From positions 1-39,737 of the forward strand of contig CANHJH010000005.1 in assembly GCA_947460365.1 (NCBI GenBank): 39,737 nt of DNA. The letters run 5' to 3'. Source of the DNA: Sphingobacteriia bacterium. Lineage in GTDB: Bacteria; Bacteroidota; Bacteroidia; Chitinophagales; Chitinophagaceae. A program made the position numbers and the translations under genes. The notes beneath the pieces are model-generated. The model searched no databases. It saw nothing but the letters and a program-made list of their open reading frames with translations, and had not been told where the DNA came from. Position 1 is the first letter of the stretch; every line of letters starts with the position of its first letter. Below, piece by piece: positions 9,776 through 19,400 of this stretch.

Positions 9776-12075
9776 TGAAAAAAATAATTTTAACAGTAAC
9801 CTCATCAATTCTTTTAATTGCACATTTATTTGCTCAATCTAAAACAATTGAACCTGAAACGTTGGTAAATCCGTTGATGGGAACTCAATCTATATTTAGT
9901 TTGTCGAATGGTAATACATATCCTGCGATTGGTCGCCCATGGGGTATGAATTATTGGACACCACAAACAGGCTTAATGGGTGATGGTTGGGCTTATACAT
10001 ACACATCAGAAAAAATCAGGGGTTTTAAACAAACACATCAGCCTTCTCCATGGATTAATGATTACGGACAGTTTTCTATTATGCCTATAACCGGGAAACT
10101 TGTTTTTAATGAAAAACAAAGAGCCAGTTGGTTTAGTCACAAATCGGAAGAAGCTAAGCCTTATTATTATAAAGTTTATTTAGCTGATCATCATATTACT
10201 ACCGAAATCACCACAACTGAAAGAGCTGCTCATTTTCAAATAAGTTTTCCTGAGACGGATAATTCATATGTAGTAATTGATGCATTTGATAAAGGTTCTT
10301 ATATTAAAGTTATTCCTTCAGAGAATAAAATAATTGGTTATAATACCAGAAACAGTGGGAGTGTACCGGAAAATTTTAAAAATTACTTCGTTATAACTTT
10401 TGATAAACCTTTTACATTTAAACAAACTTGGAGAGACAGTGTATTAGTAAAAGATACTTTAGAATTATCAGCCGATCATGTTGGAGCAATAGTTGGTTTT
10501 AAAACACATAAAGACGAAAAAGTGCAGGTAAAGGTAGCTTCATCATTTATTAGTTTTGAGCAAGCTGCTTTTAATTTAAATAATGAACTGGGTACTTCTT
10601 CTTTTAATCAAAATGTTGCAGCTTCTAAAAAAGCCTGGAATAAAATATTAGGGAAAGTAAAAATCGAAAGTGATAATAAAGAACAATTAAGCACTTTTTA
10701 TTCTTGTTTATATCGAACGGTTTGTTTCCCTCAAAAACATTACGAGATTGATGTTAACGGAAACCCAATTCATTACAGCCCATATAATGGTAAAATATTG
10801 CCAGGTTATTTATTTGCAGGAACCGGATTTTGGGACACTTTCAGAGCATTGTATCCTTTGTTAAATCTATTGTATCCCTCTATAAATAAAGAAATGCAGG
10901 AGGGACTCATCAATACTTATAAAGAAGGACATTTTTTACCTGAATGGTCCAGCCCCGGCTTTAGAAATTGTATGATTGGTAATAACTCTGCTTCTATTGT
11001 GGCTGATGCATATATTAAAGGAGGAAGCGGTTATGATATTAACCTGCTGTATAAAGCATTGTTAAATGGTGCAAATAATGAGGGCCCAAATGATGCTGTT
11101 GGAAGAAAAGGGGTAGCATATTATAACACGTTAGGCTATGTGCCTTATGATGTAAATATTAGTGAAAATGCCGCAAGAACACTTGAATACGCGTATGATG
11201 ATTTTGCTATTTGGCAATTGGCAAAAAAATTAAAAAGACCAAATGATGAAATTGCATTGTACGAAAAGAGAATGCTTAACTACAAAAACGTTTTTGATCC
11301 GACCACTAAATTAATGCGAGGTAAAAATAAGAATGGCAGTTTTCAAACTCCATTTAGTCCATTTAAATGGGGCGATGCTTTTACCGAAGGAAATAGTTGG
11401 CATTACAGCTGGAGCGTATTTCATGATATTCAGGGACTAATTGACTTAATGGGCGGCGAAAGAACTTTTTCTTCAATGCTCGATTCTGTATTCAATATGC
11501 CTCCTACGTTTGATTATAGTTATTATGGTTATCCTATTCATGAAATCAGAGAAATGCAAATAATGAATATGGGACAATATGCGCATGGTAATCAGCCCAT
11601 TCAGCATATGATTTATTTGTACAACTATGCCGGGGAACCATGGAAAACGCAATATTGGTCTCGTGAAGTAATGAACCGCTTATATAAACCCACCCCTGAT
11701 GGATTTTGTGGAGATGAAGACAATGGTCAAACTTCTGCATGGTATGTATTTTCTGCAATGGGTTTTTATCCGGTTACGCCTGCAGTAGATGAGTATGTAT
11801 TAGGTGCGCCGTTGTTTAAGAAAATGACTATAGAATTAGAAAATGGAAATCAGCTTTTAATAAAAGCTGATGCAAATGATGATCAAAACAAGTATGTAAG
11901 TAATTTAACCTGGAATAAGAAGGTTTATACCAAAAACTATATCAATCATTTTGATATTAATTTAGGGGGCGTTTTAGATTTCACCATGAAAAGTGTTCCT
12001 AATAAACTAAGGGGTAATACTAAAACTGCATACCCTTATTCCTATTCAATTAAAAATAATTATGCAAAAAATTGA
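9775..12075 (+). CDS. Glycoside hydrolase family 92 alpha-mannosidase
   Basis: VNPLMGT...NGNTYPAIGRPWGMNYWTPQTG, GTGFWDTFRALYPLL, NQPIQHMIYLYNYAGEPWKTQYWSREVMNRLY, GDEDNGQTSAWYVFSAMGFYPVTP; 1-nt overlap with GH125 stop. Confidence 0.95.
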   Translation: MKKIILTVTSSILLIAHLFAQSKTIEPETLVNPLMGTQSIFSLSNGNTYPAIGRPWGMNYWTPQTGLMGDGWAYTYTSEKIRGFKQTHQPSPWINDYGQFSIMPITGKLVFNEKQRASWFSHKSEEAKPYYYKVYLADHHITTEITTTERAAHFQISFPETDNSYVVIDAFDKGSYIKVIPSENKIIGYNTRNSGSVPENFKNYFVITFDKPFTFKQTWRDSVLVKDTLELSADHVGAIVGFKTHKDEKVQVKVASSFISFEQAAFNLNNELGTSSFNQNVAASKKAWNKILGKVKIESDNKEQLSTFYSCLYRTVCFPQKHYEIDVNGNPIHYSPYNGKILPGYLFAGTGFWDTFRALYPLLNLLYPSINKEMQEGLINTYKEGHFLPEWSSPGFRNCMIGNNSASIVADAYIKGGSGYDINLLYKALLNGANNEGPNDAVGRKGVAYYNTLGYVPYDVNISENAARTLEYAYDDFAIWQLAKKLKRPNDEIALYEKRMLNYKNVFDPTTKLMRGKNKNGSFQTPFSPFKWGDAFTEGNSWHYSWSVFHDIQGLIDLMGGERTFSSMLDSVFNMPPTFDYSYYGYPIHEIREMQIMNMGQYAHGNQPIQHMIYLYNYAGEPWKTQYWSREVMNRLYKPTPDGFCGDEDNGQTSAWYVFSAMGFYPVTPAVDEYVLGAPLFKKMTIELENGNQLLIKADANDDQNKYVSNLTWNKKVYTKNYINHFDINLGGVLDFTMKSVPNKLRGNTKTAYPYSYSIKNNYAKN

Positions 12076-12982
12076 AGGTTTAATAGCAGCACCATTTACC
12101 CCAATGCATCAAGATGAATCGTTGAATTTGTCTTTAATCCCTTCATATTATGCAATGCTGAAGCATAATAATGTTAAAGGCGCTTTCATTTGTGGATCAA
12201 CAGGAGAGGGTGTTTCATTATCTACGGAGGAAAAAAAACATGTTGCTGAAGCATGGGCTTTGTGTACCAGCAATGATCCCGATTTTATTACGATGACATT
12301 GTTGGGTGGGACAAGTGTAACGGATTGTATAGAGCTGGCTAAACATGCTATGTTGGTTGGTATTAAAGCAGTTTCTTTCACTGCCCCTTTTTATTTTAAA
12401 CCATCTTCAATAGAAATGTTGGTGCAAGTTTGTGAAAAAATAGCAGCTTCAGTACCCGATTTGCCATTTTATTATTATCATATTCCTGTTTTAACTGGGG
12501 TGAATTTTTCAATGATTGACCTGCTAACTGCAGTTGATGGCCGTATCCCTAATTTCGCCGGCATTAAATATACTCATGAAGATTTTATGGACTTTTTATC
12601 TTGTATGCATTTTAAAGATGGTAAGTATGATATGCTTTGGGGAAGAGATGAAAACATGTTGCCTGCTTTATCATTGGGTACAAAAGCTGCTGTTGGTAGT
12701 ACATTTAATTACGCTGCTCCCTTGTATTATGCTTTGATGGATTCCTTTAAACAAGGTGAATTAAAAACAGCTGCTATGCTGCAACAACAATCTATTGATA
12801 TGATAAGATTGTTAGGTAAATATGGAGGAATTGCTACCGGTAAAGCTTACATGAAATTAATTGGCCTTGATTGTGGTACATTTAGATTGCCTGTTAAAAA
12901 CATGACCGATATCGAACATCAACAGTTTATTGCTGATACAGAAAAATTAGGATTTAAAACATATTGTTCTAAAATCGGTTAA
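12062..12982 (+). CDS. nanA: DHDPS/NAL-family lyase, probable N-acetylneuraminate lyase
   Basis: GSTGEGVSLSTEEKK, YYYHIPVLTGV, Schiff-base context FAGIKYTHEDFMDF; overlaps GH92 3' end. Confidence 0.85.
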   Translation: MQKIEGLIAAPFTPMHQDESLNLSLIPSYYAMLKHNNVKGAFICGSTGEGVSLSTEEKKHVAEAWALCTSNDPDFITMTLLGGTSVTDCIELAKHAMLVGIKAVSFTAPFYFKPSSIEMLVQVCEKIAASVPDLPFYYYHIPVLTGVNFSMIDLLTAVDGRIPNFAGIKYTHEDFMDFLSCMHFKDGKYDMLWGRDENMLPALSLGTKAAVGSTFNYAAPLYYALMDSFKQGELKTAAMLQQQSIDMIRLLGKYGGIATGKAYMKLIGLDCGTFRLPVKNMTDIEHQQFIADTEKLGFKTYCSKIG

Positions 12983-12999
12983 TTAAAAAATAATAATGC

Positions 13000-14163
13000 A
13001 TGAATAGGAGAATTACTGCTTTAGTAACAGTCACTTTTGCATTAATTTCTTGTGTTAATTTACTTGCCCAAAATAAATCTGACCAATTGTATAAATGGGA
13101 AAAATATTTATTGCAACCAAATAACAATACGCCATCTAATCATGTATTAGGTTATGCAGGAATGTTTGGTGGTATCTATAATAATCAAATGATTATTGGT
13201 GGAGGTGCAAATTTCCCTGATGCGATGCCCTGGTTGGGCGGACAAAAAAAGTATTCCAATCAACTATTTGTTTATTCGAAAAACAAGGAGGGACAACTTG
13301 TTTTAAACCCAAAAATATATTTCCTGCCATTTAATTTGGCTTATGCCGCTAGTTGTAGTAGTGATAGGGGTATCATCGTATTGGGCGGAGAAAATGAAGA
13401 GGGGCCTGTAAACCATGCCTTTATCATTCAATTGATTAATGATCAGTTAAAAATATCAGCACTCCCCGCCATTCCTTGTAAAGTAACCAATGCAATGGTT
13501 TGTTTGGTAGATGATAAAGTTTATTTAATAGGCGGTGAAAATGCAGAGAAAACATTGAATCAATTGCTATGTTTGAATCTTAATGAAGTGGATAATGGCT
13601 GGTTTCAATTGCCTGTTATTCCTTTTGCTGTGTCTCATGCAGTTGCAAGTTTGCAAACTATCAATGGGAAGAAAAAAATATTTATAATTGGTGGTAGAAA
13701 GAAAAACAAACATCTGATAAGTGATTTGTATAATTCCATCATTGAATTTGATATCATGTCAAAAACATGGTCATCCAAAAATACACTTCCATATGCATTG
13801 TCTGCCGGTACAGGTTTTCCATTAAATAATCATCAAATATTGTTATTAGGTGGAGATAAGGGCACTACCTTTAGTAAGGTGGAACAACTGCTATTAGACA
13901 TAAATGGGGAGCAAAATTCTGCTATAAAAGCATCTTACAATCAACAAAAAATAAAGCTACAATCTACACATCCGGGTTTTTCAAATGAAATGATATTGAT
14001 AAACAATCAAACGAATACTTTAACTATGGCTGGTCAAATTCCCTATGATGTTCCTGTAACTACCACTATTTTTCCATGGAAAAATGAATGGTTTATTCCG
14101 AGTGGAGAAATTAAAGCTGGTGTAAGGAGTCCATTTATATTATCTATTTCATTAAACCCTTAG
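13000..14163 (+). CDS. Cyclically-permuted mutarotase / Kelch-repeat protein (NanM-like)
   Basis: Signal peptide; Kelch-type blades (GGIYNNQMIIGGGANFPDAMPWLGGQKKYSN, DDKVYLIGGENAEKT, KKKIFIIGGRKKN); position after the NAL gene. Confidence 0.85.
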   Translation: MNRRITALVTVTFALISCVNLLAQNKSDQLYKWEKYLLQPNNNTPSNHVLGYAGMFGGIYNNQMIIGGGANFPDAMPWLGGQKKYSNQLFVYSKNKEGQLVLNPKIYFLPFNLAYAASCSSDRGIIVLGGENEEGPVNHAFIIQLINDQLKISALPAIPCKVTNAMVCLVDDKVYLIGGENAEKTLNQLLCLNLNEVDNGWFQLPVIPFAVSHAVASLQTINGKKKIFIIGGRKKNKHLISDLYNSIIEFDIMSKTWSSKNTLPYALSAGTGFPLNNHQILLLGGDKGTTFSKVEQLLLDINGEQNSAIKASYNQQKIKLQSTHPGFSNEMILINNQTNTLTMAGQIPYDVPVTTTIFPWKNEWFIPSGEIKAGVRSPFILSISLNP

Positions 14164-14170
14164 TTTTTTT

Positions 14171-15406
14171 ATGAATCCATCTAAAAGATATGGTTGGACA
14201 GTTGTAGCCATGCTATGGTTAGTAGCGTTGCTAAATTATATGGATCGGCAAATTCTTTCTACCATGAAGAATTTAATGCAGTCTGAAATAATTGAATTAC
14301 AGTCCGCTACATACTTTGGTTATTTAATGGCCATCTTTCTATGGGTTTATGGAATAATGAGTCCTTTTTCAGGTATGATTGCAGATAGATTTAATAGAAA
14401 ATACCTGATCGTTGGAAGTTTATTTGTTTGGTCAACCATTACACTTTTGATGAGCTATGCACAATCTTTTTCTCAATTATATGTATTGAGAGCTACTATG
14501 GGAGTAAGTGAAGCTTTATATATACCAGCTGCTTTGTCTTTAATCGCAGATTATCATGATACTAAAACAAGGTCGTTGGCAATTGGGTTACACATGACTG
14601 GTTTGTATATGGGACAAGCATTAGGAGGGTTCGGGGCAACCATTGCGGCACATTATTCGTGGCAGCATATATTCTTTATGTTGGGTGTAATTGGAATTGT
14701 TTATTCTTTTATTTTAATATTCTTCTTAAAAGAAATTAGGACTAAACAAATTTCATTAACCAGTCTGCATAAAAACATGGAAGAAACTAAAGCAGCTGTT
14801 AATTTAAATTCCTTATTCAAAAATCCTTCATTCTGGTTGATGCTGATTTATTTTACAATTCCAAGTCTGCCGGGTTGGGGCGTAAAAAATTGGTTGCCTA
14901 CTTTATTTGCAGAAAACCTATCTATAAAAATGGAACTTGCCGGTCCTATTTCGACAGTTACAACTGCCGGATCTTCTTTTTTAGGAGTTATTTTTGGGGG
15001 TATAATTTCTGATAAATGGGTGCAGAAAAATATTAAAGGAAGAATTTATACCAGCGCAATTGGTCTCGCATTAACAGTGCCAGCATTATTGTTAATAGGT
15101 TTGGGGCATTCGATGATAAATGTATTAGGAGCCGCATTCTGCTTTGGATTTGGATTTGGCATGTTTGATGCGAATAATATGCCTATAATTTGTCAGTTGA
15201 TTTCACCAAAACAAAGAGCTACCGCATATGGTTTTATGAATATGACAGGTGTATTTGCAGGTGCATTAATAACTAATTTTTTAGGCAAATCAACGGATGG
15301 GGGGCATTTGGGAAGGGACTTTGCAGTATTGTCCGGATTTGTGTTGATTGCAATAATGCTACAATTGTATTTTCTACATCCTGAAAAAAAATCTTTTGAA
15401 CAATAA
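14171..15406 (+). CDS. MFS transporter, candidate sialic acid or hexuronate importer
   Basis: 12-TM hydrophobic pattern; NYMDRQILSTM, GMIADRFNRKYLIVGSL MFS motif. Confidence 0.88.
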   Translation: MNPSKRYGWTVVAMLWLVALLNYMDRQILSTMKNLMQSEIIELQSATYFGYLMAIFLWVYGIMSPFSGMIADRFNRKYLIVGSLFVWSTITLLMSYAQSFSQLYVLRATMGVSEALYIPAALSLIADYHDTKTRSLAIGLHMTGLYMGQALGGFGATIAAHYSWQHIFFMLGVIGIVYSFILIFFLKEIRTKQISLTSLHKNMEETKAAVNLNSLFKNPSFWLMLIYFTIPSLPGWGVKNWLPTLFAENLSIKMELAGPISTVTTAGSSFLGVIFGGIISDKWVQKNIKGRIYTSAIGLALTVPALLLIGLGHSMINVLGAAFCFGFGFGMFDANNMPIICQLISPKQRATAYGFMNMTGVFAGALITNFLGKSTDGGHLGRDFAVLSGFVLIAIMLQLYFLHPEKKSFEQ

Positions 15407-15437
15407 CTTAATTTTACTAAAATAAACAATTGATGTT

Positions 15438-16622
15438 ATGTCTTATTCTAATACGGAGTTAAATGAATTGTATACTTTTTATCAGAATCAATTATTGACA
15501 GATACAGTTCCCTTCTGGTTTCCAAGATCCTTTGACTTGGAATTTGGTGGATTTTTATTAATGCGGGATGCCGATGGTGAACTAATTGATGATGATAAGG
15601 CTGTTTGGATTCAGGGGCGAGCTACCTGGCTCTTATCTACTTTATATAATACTATTGAACAAAAGCAAGAATGGTTAGAAGGCGCCAAACTCGGCTATGA
15701 TTTTTTAAATAAATATTGTTTTGACGATGACGGACAAATGTTCTTTCATGTTACTCGTCAGGGAGATCCAATTCGCAAAAGAAGATATTTTTTTTCTGAA
15801 ACATTTTATGTTATTGCGGCTGCCGCTTATGCAAAGGCAAGTGGTGATATGGAAGCAGCTGAAAAAGCAAGATATGTTTTTGGAAAATGCATTGAGTATG
15901 CAACAGTAAAAGGCCTGTTGCAACCTAAATTTACTCATACCCGACCTTCTAAAGGGATTGGTGTACCCATGATTATGATGAACACGGCTCAACAACTTCG
16001 TGAAACTATTGGTGATGATCGTTGTGATGAATGGATAAACAATTGGATTAAAGAAATTGAAAAAGATTTCGTTAAAGATGATATAAAATGTGTAATGGAG
16101 CAAGTGGCACCGGATGGTTCTATTATAGATCATATAGATGGAAGAACCCTTAACCCTGGTCATGCAATGGAAGGCGCATGGTTTATCTTACATGAAGCAA
16201 AATACCAAAATAATAATCCGCATTTAATTGAATTGGGTTGTAAAATGTTGGATTATATGTGGGAAAGAGGCTGGGATAAAGAATATGGAGGAATATTATA
16301 TTTTAGAGATGTATACAATAAGCCCGTACAAGAGTATTGGCAAGATATGAAATTTTGGTGGCCACATAATGAAGTAATTATTGCTACTTTATTAGCTTAT
16401 TTAATGACGGGTAATGCTAAGTATGCAGAGTGGCACAAACAAATTCATGCATATGCCTATAAACATTTTCACGATCCAATAAACGGTGAGTGGTATGGCT
16501 ATTTACATCGTGATGGAACCATTGCTCAAACAGCAAAAGGAAATCTATTCAAAGGCCCTTTTCATTTACCTAGACAAGAATGGTATTGTGCTCAAATACT
16601 TAAAAAATATTTACAATTATAA
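15438..16622 (+). CDS. AGE-family N-acylglucosamine 2-epimerase
   Basis: VWIQGRATWLLSTLYN, RRYFFSETFYVIAAAAYAKA, LNPGHAMEGAWFILHEA, MKFWWPHNEVIIATLLAY, KGPFHLPRQEWYC. Confidence 0.9.
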   Translation: MSYSNTELNELYTFYQNQLLTDTVPFWFPRSFDLEFGGFLLMRDADGELIDDDKAVWIQGRATWLLSTLYNTIEQKQEWLEGAKLGYDFLNKYCFDDDGQMFFHVTRQGDPIRKRRYFFSETFYVIAAAAYAKASGDMEAAEKARYVFGKCIEYATVKGLLQPKFTHTRPSKGIGVPMIMMNTAQQLRETIGDDRCDEWINNWIKEIEKDFVKDDIKCVMEQVAPDGSIIDHIDGRTLNPGHAMEGAWFILHEAKYQNNNPHLIELGCKMLDYMWERGWDKEYGGILYFRDVYNKPVQEYWQDMKFWWPHNEVIIATLLAYLMTGNAKYAEWHKQIHAYAYKHFHDPINGEWYGYLHRDGTIAQTAKGNLFKGPFHLPRQEWYCAQILKKYLQL

Positions 16623-16659
16623 TTAGTCAAAGTTCATTTTCTGTAAACTAATTGCCAAC

Positions 16660-17874
16660 ATGAACACTTTTCGTAGTTATTTAAATACGGGCAACCGGAT
16701 GATTCAATCGATGCGTTGGTATGGCCCAAATGATCCAGTAAGTTTATCTGATATTAAACAAGCCGGATGTACTTCTGTAGTTTCTGCTTTGCATCACATT
16801 GCTAACGGACAAATTTGGGAAGTGAATGAAATTGAAAAAAGAAAAAGGGAGATTGAACATGCAGGACTTACGTGGGATGTAGTAGAAAGTGTGCCAGTTC
16901 ATGAAGCAATTAAAACCCATGCTGAAAATTTTAATATTTATATTAATAACTATAAACAAACTATTGTTAATTTAAGTAATTGCGGTATTAAAATTGTTAC
17001 CTATAATTTTATGCCCGTATTAGATTGGACAAGAACAGACTTGTCTTACATGGTAGAAGATGGAAGTAAAGCGTTGAAATTTGAAAAAGCTGCATTGATA
17101 GCTTTTGATTTATTTATCTTGAAAAGAATAGACGCACAAAAGGATTATACAAATGAAGAGTATGAAAGAGCAAAACAAAGGTTTGGCTCAATGAATGAGG
17201 CTGAAAAAAATCAATTGGAGAAGAATATAATAGCAGGCTTGCCGGGTAGCGAAGAAAGTTTCACCGTAGCTCAATTTCAACTCGCGTTGGATGCTTATAA
17301 AAATATCGATGCAAATAAACTGAGAAATCACCTGATATATTTTTTGCAACAAATTATTCCTGTAGCTGTTGAATACGGAGTAAAAATGGTCATTCATCCG
17401 GATGATCCTCCATACTCCATTCTCGGATTACCAAGAATTGTGTCTACACCAGCTGATCTCGACTATTTATTTCAAGCTGTTCCATCTTTAAATAACGGAC
17501 TTTGTTTCTGTACAGGATCCTTTGGGGTAAGAGCGGACAATGACTTGCCTGAAATGGTACAACAATTTGGCATTAGGATTAATTTTATTCATTTGAGAAG
17601 CACAAAAGGCAATGATCAAGGCGACTTTTATGAAGACAATCATTTGGAAGGTGATGTAGATATGTATGCCGTAATTAAAGAATTAGTTTTAGTGATGGCC
17701 AAAAGAAATATCTCAATACCTGTTAGGCCAGATCACGGCCATCAAATGCTGGATGATTTAAATAAAAAAACAAATCCGGGTTACTCCGCAATTGGCAGAC
17801 TTAGGGGTTTGGCTGAAATACGAGGGGTTGAATTAGGTATTTTGAGAAGCTTGGCCGAAAAGACTAAACCATGA
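16660..17874 (+). CDS. uxuA: Mannonate dehydratase
   Basis: [71 protein letters not shown]. Confidence 0.93.
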   Translation: MNTFRSYLNTGNRMIQSMRWYGPNDPVSLSDIKQAGCTSVVSALHHIANGQIWEVNEIEKRKREIEHAGLTWDVVESVPVHEAIKTHAENFNIYINNYKQTIVNLSNCGIKIVTYNFMPVLDWTRTDLSYMVEDGSKALKFEKAALIAFDLFILKRIDAQKDYTNEEYERAKQRFGSMNEAEKNQLEKNIIAGLPGSEESFTVAQFQLALDAYKNIDANKLRNHLIYFLQQIIPVAVEYGVKMVIHPDDPPYSILGLPRIVSTPADLDYLFQAVPSLNNGLCFCTGSFGVRADNDLPEMVQQFGIRINFIHLRSTKGNDQGDFYEDNHLEGDVDMYAVIKELVLVMAKRNISIPVRPDHGHQMLDDLNKKTNPGYSAIGRLRGLAEIRGVELGILRSLAEKTKP

Positions 17875-18017
17875 TTGAAAATAGTTTTGAAAAAAAGCAT
17901 TTGTAATCAAACAAATTTTGCAAATAAAACCTAAATTTAGGAATAGTAAATAGTACATATTCATCGATCACGATTGTGCGAGGAGTATGTAACGACTAAA
18001 AAACTAAATGCGCTTAA

Positions 18018-19379
18018 ATGAAAAATCAGTTTCAAATTTCTTTTTTTTTATTGCTCACCTTTATTGCTTTGGGAGCACTTGATTCTACCGCGCAATGGCG
18101 CTCATTATTTAATGGGAAAGATTTATCTGGTTGGAATCAAAAAAATGGCATAGCAAAGTTTTATGTTGAAAAAGGCGAAATGGTTGGTTCAACTGTAGCC
18201 AATACCGGGAATTCTTTTTTGTGTACAAATGAGGAATACAGTGATTTTATTTTTGAAGTTGATTTAAAGGTAGATGCTTCTATGAATTCAGGTATACAAT
18301 TTCGAAGTTTATCCAAATCCGACTACCGAAACAATCAAGTACACGGGTATCAAATGGAAGTAGATCCTTCTTCCAGAGCATGGTCTGGTGGTATTTATGA
18401 TGAAGGTAGAAGAGATTGGTTGTACATTCCTAATATTAATGAGGAAGGTAAAAAAGCATTTAAATCAGGTGATTGGAATAAATATAGAATAGAAGCTATT
18501 GGTAATACTTTACGAACATGGATAAATGGTATCCCGGTAGCAAATTTAGTGGATGACATGACTGCGAAAGGATTTATAGCCCTTCAAGTTCATTCAATAT
18601 CCGGTGATATGACTGAAGGAATGAAAATACGATGGAGAAACATCAGAATACAAACAACTAACCTTAGTCCTACGCCATCTGATAACACTCCCGTAATTAA
18701 TTTAGTAAAGAACAACTTGTCTGATCAAGAGAAAAGTCAAGGCTTTAAACTATTGTTTAATGGGCAGGATTTTACAGGATGGAGAGCTGTTCATGGTAAT
18801 AAAATGCCTGAAAAAAGATGGAATATAGTGGATGGTGAAATGGTGGTTAGTCCTTCTGATGGCTCAGAAACAGGAAATGATATTGTAACAGAGGATCAAT
18901 TTCAATCCTTTGAATTGATTTTTGATTTTAAATTATCAGAGGGTGCAAATTCCGGAATCAAATATTTGGTGAATGAATCATTCGAATCTCAGGGAAAATC
19001 GGGTATAGGATTGGAATATCAGATTTTAGATGATGCAAAACATCCGGACGCCAAACAAGGTGTTGTTGGCAATAGAACACAAGCAAGTTTGTATGATTTA
19101 ATTCCTTCTTATAAATTAGACAAGAGGTTTCAACGTAAGATTGGAGATTGGAATCAGGGAAGAATAATCGTATATCCAAACAACATTGTTCAACATTGGT
19201 TAAATGGTTTTAAAGTAATTGAATATGAAAGAAAGAGCAATATTTTTCAAGCATTGGTTGCTCGTTCTAAATATGAAAAATACAATGGATTTGGGATGAA
19301 TGAGAAGGGTAATATCCTAATACAAGACCATGGGAACAATGTTTCATTCAGAAATATTAAAATCAGAACAATCCAATAG
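18018..19379 (+). CDS. Secreted protein with two tandem DUF1080 (3-keto-disaccharide hydrolase-type) domains
   Basis: Signal peptide; two copies of the motif: WRSLFNGKDLSGW... and FKLLFNGQDFTGWRA..., each followed by a SGIQFRS / SGIKYLV type strand. Confidence 0.9.
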   Translation: MKNQFQISFFLLLTFIALGALDSTAQWRSLFNGKDLSGWNQKNGIAKFYVEKGEMVGSTVANTGNSFLCTNEEYSDFIFEVDLKVDASMNSGIQFRSLSKSDYRNNQVHGYQMEVDPSSRAWSGGIYDEGRRDWLYIPNINEEGKKAFKSGDWNKYRIEAIGNTLRTWINGIPVANLVDDMTAKGFIALQVHSISGDMTEGMKIRWRNIRIQTTNLSPTPSDNTPVINLVKNNLSDQEKSQGFKLLFNGQDFTGWRAVHGNKMPEKRWNIVDGEMVVSPSDGSETGNDIVTEDQFQSFELIFDFKLSEGANSGIKYLVNESFESQGKSGIGLEYQILDDAKHPDAKQGVVGNRTQASLYDLIPSYKLDKRFQRKIGDWNQGRIIVYPNNIVQHWLNGFKVIEYERKSNIFQALVARSKYEKYNGFGMNEKGNILIQDHGNNVSFRNIKIRTIQ

Positions 19380-19400
19380 TTTAATAAATCAATAATTGTC

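Noticed and set aside
15705-16163. 152-aa minus ORF opposite the AGE epimerase
   Set aside because: Fully antisense to a well-supported gene; low-complexity composition without domain motifs
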